This document shows, piece after piece, positions 1-5,362 of a stretch of 5,362 nucleotides of DNA (the first letter of the stretch is position 1; every line of letters begins with the position of its first letter). The position numbers and the translations under genes were made by a program. The DNA is from Kiritimatiellia bacterium (lineage in GTDB: Bacteria; Verrucomicrobiota; Kiritimatiellia; RFP12; UBA1067), in assembly GCA_028707675.1 (NCBI GenBank), contig JAQWAM010000136.1, forward strand, positions 1 through 5,362, written 5' to 3'. The notes beneath the pieces are model-generated. The model did no database searches and was not told where the DNA came from. It saw nothing but the letters and a program-made list of their open reading frames with translations.

Positions 1-1
1 T

Positions 2-364
2 TTCGCGTTCACGCTGCCCGTGGGCACAGTGCCCGCGGCGGGGACGGCGGCGCTCCTTTTGGCGTTCGACAACGACGTGCCGCCCGGAACGCTGGAGGGC
101 GTCACGCTCAACGGCGCGAAGCCCGCATCGGTTGCGGACGAACCCGCTGCGAACTGGGTGAACGGCTACAAGTCAAACATGCAGACGATCAAATGGAAGG
201 ATCTGCCGCAGTATCGCTTCGAAGTGCCGCAGGTCAAGAAATCCGCGCGTCTCGCCTTCCCGCTTGCCGCGGTGAAGGCCGGCGCAAACGATTTGCGCGT
301 GAAAGGCGCGCCGGGCGTGCAGGCGAAGCTCATCTGCTGTGAACTTGAGGTTGATCCAAAATGA
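2..364 (+). CDS. C-terminal fragment of a protein with a beta-sandwich-like end (5' end outside window)
   Basis: The frame is open from base 2 to a TGA at 362-364, giving about 120 residues of a C-terminus whose start lies upstream of the window. The first in-frame ATG (20) is internal and is not proposed as the start. The chain alternates short hydrophobic strands with turns. It carries a V-T-L-N-G turn and, near the end, an A-G-A-N-D-L-R-V segment followed by a hydrophobic K-L-I-C-C-E-L-E-V strand. This style is common in jelly-roll, carbohydrate-binding-like domains at the C-termini of glycoside hydrolases and related secreted proteins, but I recognise no specific family and no catalytic motif. 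Its stop overlaps the next start in an ATGA (361-364), so the two genes are probably translationally coupled. That this is the tail of a glycan-active protein is inferred from domain style and neighbours. Confidence 0.7.
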   Translation, partial: FAFTLPVGTVPAAGTAALLLAFDNDVPPGTLEGVTLNGAKPASVADEPAANWVNGYKSNMQTIKWKDLPQYRFEVPQVKKSARLAFPLAAVKAGANDLRVKGAPGVQAKLICCELEVDPK

Positions 365-1673
365 AAAACGACAACTGCGCTGAACTCCAGAAGAAGGCGG
401 CGCGGCTTATTCCTGGGATGACGCAGTTGCTGTCGAAGCGGCCCGACCGTTTCGCGCGCGGCGTGTGGCCGACGTATTTCACGAAGGCGAAGGGCGTCGT
501 TGTCACGGATCTCGACGGCAACGAATACCTAGACTTCTCGATCGGCGGCATCGGCGCGACGGTGCTCGGTTACGCCGACCCCGACGTGAACGCGGCCGTC
601 GCGAAAGTCGTGGCGGACGGCAACGCCTGCTCGCTCAATCCTCCGAGGAGGTGGCGCTCGCGGAGAAGCTGATCGAGCTGCACCCGTGGGCGGAGATGGC
701 GCGTTTCGCGCGCGGCGGCGGCGAGGCCATGTCCATCGCCGTGAGGATCGCCCGCGCCGCGACGAAGAAGGACACGGTGCTTTTCTGCGGTTACCATGGC
801 TGGTGCGACTGGTATCTGGCGGCCAACCTCGGCAAGAAAGACGCGCTCGACGGCCAGTGGATCGCTGGCCTAAGCCCCAACGGTGTGCCGAAGGGTCTCA
901 CGGGCACGGCGATCCCGTTCCACTACAACGACGTGGCCGACCTCGCGGCTGCGGTGCGGCAGGCGGGCGACGACCTCGCGGCGATCGTGATGGAGCCGAT
1001 CCGCAACTTCGAGCCCACGCGGGAATTCATCGACGCCGTGCATGCTGCTGCGGCGGAGAAGCACGCGCCGCTCGTCATCGACGAGATCACGGCGGCGTTC
1101 CGCATCTGCAACGGCGGCGCGCATTTGAAGCTCGGGCTCCGGCCCGACATAGCCGTCTTCTCCAAGGCGCTCGGGAACGGTTTCCCCATCTCCGCCATCA
1201 TCGGCAGAAAGTGGGTGATGGAGCATGCGCAGGAGGCCTTCATCACCTCCACGGCCTGGACCGAACGCACGGGGCCCGCCGCCGCGCTCGCGACGATCGA
1301 GAAATTCATCCGCGTGGACGCCGCGCCGCACCTGCTCGCCCTCTCCGGCCGCGTGTGGGCGATCTGGGAGGCCGCCGCCGCGAAACACGGCCTCACGATC
1401 CGCATCGGAGGCTTCAAGCCGCTCATCCACTTCAACTTCGCCGACGACCACGCCGTGCGCATTTCTTACTTCACGCAGGAAATGCTCCAGCGCGGTTTCC
1501 TCGCCTGCGCGCTCTTCTATCCGATGTACGCGCACACGTTCGACCAGGTCGAGCGCTACGGCCGCGCCGTGGACGAGGTTTTCGCGCAGCTCGCCGCCCT
1601 CGTGAAGGCCGGCGCGGTGAAAGACCATCTCGAAGGCCTGCCCGCCGTCAGCGGCTTCGGGAGGTTGAACTGA
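361..1673 (+). pseudogene. Class III PLP aminotransferase, glutamate-1-semialdehyde aminomutase-like, interrupted by a -1 nt frameshift
   Basis: The gene starts at ATG 361, overlapping the previous stop, with TGAGG (346-350) about 10 nt upstream. The first frame reads M-K-N-D-N-C to C-S-L-N-P-P at 645, then turns Arg-rich and stops at 670-672. The family sequence resumes at 645 one frame back (E-E-V-A-L-A-E-K-L) and runs to TGA 1671-1673. Restoring one base gives about 437 residues, close to the usual 425-440. Class III features in the repaired numbering are: the R-G-G-G-E-A PLP-phosphate loop; Y145-H-G-W-C-D-W-Y; I-D241-E242 for the pyridine nitrogen; S-K269-A-L-G-N-G-F-P with the Schiff-base lysine; and S-T-A-W-T-E-R-T-G-P. 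The last motif and the Y-H-G-W-x-D-W-Y motif recall, from memory, a GSAM-like branch seen in surface-polysaccharide clusters rather than haem-pathway HemL; no haem genes are adjacent. Expected reaction: PLP-dependent transamination or aminomutation in the cytoplasm, substrate unknown. It may be a true pseudogene or an intact gene with a sequencing error. Confidence 0.88.
643..648 (+). other. Frameshift site in the class III aminotransferase gene
   Basis: In the upstream frame the codons are AAT CCT CCG AGG AGG TGG. Reading one base back from G645 gives GAG GAG GTG GCG CTC, which restores P-P-E-E-V-A-L and all downstream family motifs. One base is therefore missing around 643-645, or the ribosome would have to shift by -1 here. 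The tandem AGG codons and the Shine-Dalgarno-like AGGAGGTG (646-653) result from the E-E-V codons. There is no X-XXY-YYZ slippery heptamer in the incoming frame. Confidence 0.85.
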
Positions 1674-1713
1674 ACCTGCGCCGGTTGCGCGGACGCGCTT
1701 TTGAATGGGGAAG

Positions 1714-1718
1714 AAAGG
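1714..1718 (+). promoter_or_regulatory. Ribosome binding site deciding a GTG start at 1726
   Basis: AAAGG (1714-1718) lies 7 nt before GTG 1726. The in-frame ATG at 1705 has only C/T-rich sequence upstream (CGCGCTTTTGA) and no purine-rich element at a proper distance. This favours the GTG start. Confidence 0.6.
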
Positions 1719-1725
1719 TGTGGCT

Positions 1726-2190
1726 GTGGAAAAAAACGAATTGAGAAAACTTCTGGGCGTGAGAAAGGCTTCGGACCTCGACAGCACGGTGGACTTCAGG
1801 TTGGCTTTCCATCCGCCGCAATGGGTGCTGGCGAGTGTGCATCCGGCCGTTGTCATCTCGGATTCCTTCGCGGCCGCAGATCATCGGGCGGCCTCCCTCG
1901 CCGAGGCCGGCCATCCGGCCCTCGCCGCCGAGACGCGTCCGTCGGGCAAGGACGCCGAAGCATTCGCCCTCTGCGTCGAGGGCGTCGTTATCGCGGCGCG
2001 CGCGCTCGCGCATTTCACGGGCGGACGCACACTCGACATGCATGCGGAGGGCGCCGCGGTGAACGCTGCTGCGGCGGCGTTCGCGCTGGAGCGCGGTTAT
2101 TTCGCCGGTTTCCATGTGGCTCATCCGCCCGCGGCGCGCCCTGGCCTTCCCGATTGGAAGGCGCTTACCGGCGTGAAGGAGGCGCTCTGA
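1726..2190 (+). CDS. Uncharacterised small protein with repeated His-Pro motifs
   Basis: I do not recognise this protein. It has 154 residues from the GTG start at 1726, or 161 if the ATG at 1705 is used. Coding is supported by strongly G/C-biased third positions in this frame only, by the RBS, and by a 1-nt gap to the next gene whose Shine-Dalgarno sits in its last codons. The start is charged (E-K-N-E-L-R-K-L-L-G). There is no signal peptide and no clear transmembrane helix; the Ala-rich stretch around 107-121 (A-E-G-A-A-V-N-A) reads as a soluble helix. Histidine is frequent, with four His-Pro pairs (H29-P-P, H39-P, H63-P, H133-P-P) plus D-M-H106-A-E and G-F-H130-V-A-H. Such a pattern could bind metal or form a small active site, but that is speculation. 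Position suggests a partner in the same pathway as the aminotransferase and hydrolase. Confidence 0.8.
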   Translation: MEKNELRKLLGVRKASDLDSTVDFRLAFHPPQWVLASVHPAVVISDSFAAADHRAASLAEAGHPALAAETRPSGKDAEAFALCVEGVVIAARALAHFTGGRTLDMHAEGAAVNAAAAAFALERGYFAGFHVAHPPAARPGLPDWKALTGVKEAL

Positions 2191-2191
2191 C

Positions 2192-3082
2192 ATGGCGGAA
2201 ATAAGGGCCAACCTCGTCCACCTCGGCGGCTGCATGTGGGTGAAACCGCCGGACCGGCTGGTCTGCGAGGATGCGGAATGGCAGGCCGTCACGGAACGCA
2301 TGGCCGCCAAGGGTTACAACATGATCCTCGTGGATCTCGGGGAAGGCGTCCGCTACGAAAGCCATCCCGAGCTCGCCGCGGAGGGCGCATGGAGCGTCGC
2401 TAAGCTGCGCGGGGAACTGGCGCGGCTCAGAGGACTCGGCCTCGAACCGATCCCGAAGATGAACTTCTCCACCGCCCACGACATCTGGCTCGGGGAATAC
2501 CACCGCATGGTTTCGACACCGGAATACTACCGCGTTTGCGGGGACTTGATCCGCGAAGCCGAGGCCATTTTCGACAGGCCGCGCTTCTTCCACATCGGCT
2601 ACGACGAAGAGGACGTCTGGAACCACGTCGGCCACGCCTATGTGGCCCTGCGGCAAGGCGAGCTCTGGTGGCACGATCTCGAATGGTTCGTGAAGACCGT
2701 CGAGAAGGCGGGAATGCGCGCTTGGATGTGGAGCGACCGCATCTGGGAGCACCGCGACGAGTTCCTGAAACGGATGCCGCGCAGCGTCGTGCAGTCCAAC
2801 TGGTACTACGACGACGCTTTCGATTCGCGCGCCTTCCGCTGGCCGCGCGTCATGAATTACATCGACCTCGACAAGGCCGGCTTCGACCAGATTCCCACCT
2901 GCTCTAACCACGTCTCCGACTTGAACGCGGCAGGCACGGTGGATTTCTGCCGGAAGAACCTTTCCCGGACCCGGACGCTCGGATTCCTGCAGTCGAGCTG
3001 GCGTTTGACTGCCGTCGCAAACCGTACCAAAAACTTCGAAGCCATTGACCAGCTCGCCGCAGCGGCGGCGCATGGATCGTGA
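2192..3082 (+). CDS. GH20-like glycoside hydrolase (putative beta-N-acetylhexosaminidase-type TIM barrel), compact cytoplasmic form
   Basis: This 296-residue protein starts at ATG 2192, with AAGGAGG (2176-2182) 9 nt upstream and the previous stop only 1 nt away, implying coupled translation. It reads as a single (beta/alpha) barrel. An early strand G-Y-N-M-I-L-V-D-L-G is followed by L-E-P-I-P-K-M-N-F-S-T-A-H-D, then F-F-H134-I-G-Y-D138-E139-E-D, and later A-W178-M-W-S-D182. H-x-G-x-D-E is the GH20 catalytic signature: Asp orients the substrate acetamido group and Glu is the acid/base, giving substrate-assisted hydrolysis of terminal beta-linked GlcNAc or GalNAc. The usual GH20 consensus has Gly where this protein has Tyr137, and the N-terminal GH20b domain is absent, so it is shorter than classical members. 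No signal peptide is present, so it should act inside the cell, possibly on a product brought in by the downstream symporter. Substrate is inferred; another retained-motif GH20 relative or a non-hydrolytic homologue is possible. Confidence 0.75.
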   Translation: MAEIRANLVHLGGCMWVKPPDRLVCEDAEWQAVTERMAAKGYNMILVDLGEGVRYESHPELAAEGAWSVAKLRGELARLRGLGLEPIPKMNFSTAHDIWLGEYHRMVSTPEYYRVCGDLIREAEAIFDRPRFFHIGYDEEDVWNHVGHAYVALRQGELWWHDLEWFVKTVEKAGMRAWMWSDRIWEHRDEFLKRMPRSVVQSNWYYDDAFDSRAFRWPRVMNYIDLDKAGFDQIPTCSNHVSDLNAAGTVDFCRKNLSRTRTLGFLQSSWRLTAVANRTKNFEAIDQLAAAAAHGS

Positions 3083-3087
3083 AGGGA
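3082..3087 (+). promoter_or_regulatory. Ribosome binding site deciding the symporter start
   Basis: AAGGGA begins on the last base of the preceding stop codon and lies 8 nt before ATG 3096. The in-frame ATGs at 3045 and 3072 sit inside the hydrolase gene, lack such an element, and would add a polar extension before the first membrane helix. Confidence 0.6.
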
Positions 3088-3095
3088 ACAAGATA

Positions 3096-4301
3096 ATGAC
3101 GCAACATTTCCATTGGATCAACTGGGCGATAGTGGCGGCATATCTCGCGGTCGTGGCGGGGATCGGCTTCTGGTTCATGCGCCGGAACAAAACCGCCGAG
3201 ACATATTTCAAGGGAGAGGGGGATTTACCGTGGTGGGCGGTGTCGCTCTCTCTCTACGCGGCGCTGTTCTCGTCCATAACGTTCCTTTCGATCCCCGCGC
3301 TCGTGTACTCCTCAAACATGACGTACTTCGCGATAACCTTCGGACAGATCCTCGTTGTGCCAATCGCGGTGAAATGGTATCTGCCGTTCTTCCGCAAGCT
3401 CAACCTCACGAGCGCCTACGAATACCTCGAGCTGCGGTTCAACCTCGGCTGCCGGCTTTTCGCCTCAACGGCGTTCATCCTCTTCATGATCGCATCCATC
3501 GCGGTGATCGTGTATCTTCCGGCGATCGCGCTATCGGCGGTGACGGGCATGAACGTCAACCTCGCCATCGCCGTCGTCGTGGGCGTAACGATCCTCTACT
3601 GCGCCCTCGGCGGCATCGAGGCCGTGGTGTGGAGCGATTTCCTGCAGGGGCTGCTGCTGCTATTCGCGATCATCTTCATCACGAGTTTCGTTTGCTTCGT
3701 GATCGGCGTGGGTCTCTGGACCTTCTACAAGTCACATCCCGACATCGTCCCCGGGATCACGAAGACCGACCAGATCCTGCCCGTCTACATCGCGAAACAG
3801 TTGCCGAATGGCGTCTCGGGGCTCATTTTCGCGGCGATCGCCGCCGCCACGGTCTCGACGCTCGCCGCTAACATGAACTCTTCCGCCTCGGCGTTCACCA
3901 CCGATTTCTACGACCGCCTTTTCCGCGGAAAAAACAAACTCCTATGCGCGCGGGTCTGCACGGTTCTGACCGGCCTGCTCGGCGGCGGGTTCGCGCTATA
4001 CCTCGCCAACCACGACATCTACTCCATCTTCGACGAATTCCAGCGCTATCTCGGCATCCTCACGGCCGGGCTCGGCTCGCTCTTCTTCATGGGTATTTTC
4101 ATGAAGAGGGTCAACGGCTTCGGCGCGCTCGCGGGCCTCGTCGCGAACTACGTCGTAACGTTCGGTCTCAACGCGGTTGAATTCGACGGGCGGCCGCATC
4201 TGCTCCTGTTCGGCTTCTTCGGCATGCTGGTCTGCACGGTCGTGGCGCCGATCGCAAGCGCGTTCGCGCGCGCACCTGTCGCCAAGGAGAACGGAAAATG
4301 A
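3096..4301 (+). CDS. Sodium:solute symporter (SSS family), apparently missing an internal segment
   Basis: This is an inner-membrane Na+-coupled transporter of the SSS/SLC5 family. From ATG 3096 it has 401 residues; the family is usually 450-550 with 13 helices. Visible elements are: helix 1 (I-N-W-A-I-V-A-A-Y-L); the A-E-T-Y-F-K-G loop; helix 2 with the core sodium-site region (S-L-Y-A-A-L-F-S-S-I-T-F-L); G172-G-I-E-A-V-V-W-S-D-F-L-Q184, the family signature; and A-A-A-T-V-S254-T255-L-A-A-N-M-N-S, whose Ser/Thr pair matches the Na2-site serines known from vSGLT. After Q184-G the hydrophobic run goes almost directly into F-V-I-G-V-G-L-W-T-F-Y, normally the helix after next. About 80-90 residues, including the core helix that carries sugar contacts in vSGLT, seem to be lost between residues 190 and 200, in frame. 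As read, transport function is doubtful. It follows the hydrolase by 13 nt and overlaps the next gene by ATGA. Substrate is unknown, likely a sugar or derivative. Confidence 0.88.
   Translation: MTQHFHWINWAIVAAYLAVVAGIGFWFMRRNKTAETYFKGEGDLPWWAVSLSLYAALFSSITFLSIPALVYSSNMTYFAITFGQILVVPIAVKWYLPFFRKLNLTSAYEYLELRFNLGCRLFASTAFILFMIASIAVIVYLPAIALSAVTGMNVNLAIAVVVGVTILYCALGGIEAVVWSDFLQGLLLLFAIIFITSFVCFVIGVGLWTFYKSHPDIVPGITKTDQILPVYIAKQLPNGVSGLIFAAIAAATVSTLAANMNSSASAFTTDFYDRLFRGKNKLLCARVCTVLTGLLGGGFALYLANHDIYSIFDEFQRYLGILTAGLGSLFFMGIFMKRVNGFGALAGLVANYVVTFGLNAVEFDGRPHLLLFGFFGMLVCTVVAPIASAFARAPVAKENGK
4284..4290 (+). promoter_or_regulatory. Ribosome binding site for the DegT-type aminotransferase
   Basis: AAGGAGA, inside the end of the symporter gene, is 7 nt before ATG 4298. 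A second candidate, AAAGGA (4301-4306), is 6 nt before an in-frame ATG at 4313. Both starts are plausible; the first has the better match and forms the ATGA overlap. Confidence 0.6.
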
Positions 4302-5362
4302 AAGGATCACCAATGAAAAAGATCGAAAGAATCTCCGCGCTTGAGCGCGAATACGTTAATCAGGTTTTGGACGGACAGTTCAAGAGCGCCAGAAACTACT
4401 GCATGGTGGCGCAGCTCGAAAAGGAATTCGCCGCCAAGATCGGCGTGAACCACGCGGTCGCGATGGTGAACGGCACGGTGACCCTGCACTGCGCGCTTGA
4501 AGCGGCGGGCATCGGCGAGGGGGACGAGGTGATCTGCCCGCCCTTGACGATGGCGAGCACCAACATGTGTATCCTCCACGCGGGCGCCACGCCTGTATTC
4601 GCTGACGTCGACCCCGCCACTTTCACGATCTCGCCCGCGTCGATCGCGGCGAAGATAACGCCCCGCACGAAGGCGATCATCCCCGTGCCGCTCTATGGCC
4701 TCCCCTGCGATATCGACGCGATCATGGCGATCGCCGCGCAGCACAATATCACGGTGATCGAGGACGCCGCGCAGTGCTTCCTCGGCAAGTACAAGGGCCG
4801 CACCGTGGGACAAACCGCCCACATGTCATCCTTCAGCTTCCAGGCCTCTAAGCACATGACCTGCGGCGAAGGCGGCATGGTCACGACCGACGACCCCGAT
4901 CTCGCGCTCAAACTGCGGCGCTATTCAGGTCTCGGCTACGGCTCGATCGGCCTCGATAAGGGCCGCATCACGAAGGAGGAAATTCAAAGCCCCGCTTTCG
5001 AGCGCCATATCGTTATGGGATGGAACTACCGTCCGTCCGATCTCTGTGGCGCGGTGGCGCTCGCGCAGTTGCGGCGCCTCGACGAACTCGTCGAAATGCG
5101 CGTCCTGGCGGCGCGGCATTTTCTCGAGGCGGTGAAGCCCTTCGGCTGGCTCAAGCCGCAGGCCGAGCCGGAGGGCTACGTCAATTCGTGGTGGGCCTGC
5201 GTGATGGCGTTCGACGTGATGAAGGCGGACTGGTTCACGTTCCGGAACAAGTTCAGGGAACTTGGCGGCGACGGCGTGTACGGCGCATGGATGCTAGGCT
5301 ATCTCGAGCCCATGTACCGGAACCGCAAGTTGCTCGGCCGCGAGAAGAAAATCAACGGCGAT
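4298..5362 (+). CDS. DegT/DnrJ/EryC1/StrS family PLP aminotransferase (3' end outside window)
   Basis: The frame is open from ATG 4298 to the window edge, 355 codons with no stop; the family is usually 370-400 residues, so perhaps 15-45 are missing. These fold type I enzymes usually transfer an amino group from glutamate to a nucleotide-activated keto-sugar, or act on related cyclic ketones, in the cytoplasm. Motifs in order are: an N-G-T-V-T-L-H-C-A-L phosphate-binding loop; G-E-G-D-E-V-I-C-P-P; I-E-D156-A-A-Q159, with Asp contacting the PLP ring nitrogen; S-F-S-F-Q-A-S-K185-H-M-T-C-G-E-G-G, with the Schiff-base lysine; and W-N-Y-R-P-S-D-L followed by A-Q-L-R-R-L-D-E-L. All expected catalytic residues are present, so this gene looks intact as far as it goes. 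An ATG at 4313 would shorten the N-terminus by five residues. Its overlap with the symporter gene places it in the same transcript; the sugar substrate cannot be told from sequence. Confidence 0.93.
   Translation, partial: MKGSPMKKIERISALEREYVNQVLDGQFKSARNYCMVAQLEKEFAAKIGVNHAVAMVNGTVTLHCALEAAGIGEGDEVICPPLTMASTNMCILHAGATPVFADVDPATFTISPASIAAKITPRTKAIIPVPLYGLPCDIDAIMAIAAQHNITVIEDAAQCFLGKYKGRTVGQTAHMSSFSFQASKHMTCGEGGMVTTDDPDLALKLRRYSGLGYGSIGLDKGRITKEEIQSPAFERHIVMGWNYRPSDLCGAVALAQLRRLDELVEMRVLAARHFLEAVKPFGWLKPQAEPEGYVNSWWACVMAFDVMKADWFTFRNKFRELGGDGVYGAWMLGYLEPMYRNRKLLGREKKINGD

Noticed and set aside
465..467. ATG 465 as the true start of the aminotransferase
   Set aside because: From 465 to 644 this frame encodes an Arg-rich nonsense stretch, whereas frame 361-645 encodes the proper N-terminal family sequence (G-N-E-Y-L-D-F and following). 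The gene is better explained by a frameshift than by this start.
361..1673. HemL (haem-pathway glutamate-1-semialdehyde aminomutase) as the assignment
   Set aside because: The fold and lysine motif agree, but the Y-H-G-W-x-D-W-Y and S-T-A-W-T-E-R-T-G-P motifs and the sugar-related neighbours point to another branch of the family, so no symbol was given.
1687..1702. GCGC-GGAC-GCGC hairpin followed by TTTT in the 52-nt gap, possible terminator
   Set aside because: The stem is only 4 bp and the T run only four bases. It sits inside a tight same-strand gene run, so termination is not supported.
686..1744. 352-codon plus-strand frame over the aminotransferase
   Set aside because: The translation is extremely Arg-rich and lacks motifs; the alternative frame contains the PLP lysine and the rest of the class III signature.
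870..1856. 328-codon open frame on the minus strand
   Set aside because: It lies antisense to the aminotransferase and the start of the next gene, crosses their boundary, has Arg/Glu/Val-rich low-complexity composition and shows no motif. Long antisense frames are expected in high-GC coding DNA.
2165..3211. 348-codon open frame on the minus strand
   Set aside because: It is antisense to the whole GH20-like gene and runs into the symporter, with no recognisable domain. The plus strand holds conserved catalytic motifs.

Overview
The window is one strand-uniform, tightly packed gene run of high GC content, with G/C-rich third codon positions in every gene. Six genes lie on the + strand with junctions of an ATGA overlap, 52 nt, 1 nt, 13 nt and a second ATGA overlap. 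No promoter or convincing terminator is visible, so this looks like the interior of an operon whose two ends lie outside the window. The mix of genes suggests a carbohydrate-specialised bacterium of the Planctomycetota-Verrucomicrobiota-Lentisphaerota (PVC) group: a beta-sandwich C-terminus, a short GH20-like TIM barrel, a sodium:solute symporter and two PLP aminotransferases. This placement is an inference from gene content and resemblance; there is no marker gene in the window.

Layout: (1) bases 2-364 are the C-terminal ~120 residues of a protein ending in what looks like a beta-sandwich domain. (2) 361-1673 is a class III, glutamate-1-semialdehyde-aminotransferase-like gene whose reading frame is broken by one missing base at about 643-645. 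(3) 1726-2190 is a small protein I do not recognise, probably starting at a GTG. (4) 2192-3082 is a compact cytoplasmic GH20-like glycoside hydrolase with an H-I-G-Y-D-E motif. (5) 3096-4301 is a sodium:solute symporter of 401 residues that appears to lack about 80-90 internal residues, including one core helix. (6) 4298 to the window end is a DegT/DnrJ/EryC1/StrS aminotransferase that runs off the edge.

Interpretation: a symporter, a hydrolase without a signal peptide and two sugar- or amino-acid-type aminotransferases in one transcript suggest uptake and intracellular handling of a glycoside or amino sugar, or amination of a sugar derivative. The substrate cannot be read from the sequence. 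The most noteworthy points are the single-base frameshift in gene 2 (with a perfect Shine-Dalgarno-like AGGAGGTG on top of it), the apparent in-frame loss inside the symporter, and the unrecognised small protein between the aminotransferase and the hydrolase. Either lesion could be real decay or a sequencing/assembly artefact. I found no RNA genes, CRISPR arrays, insertion sequences or long repeats.
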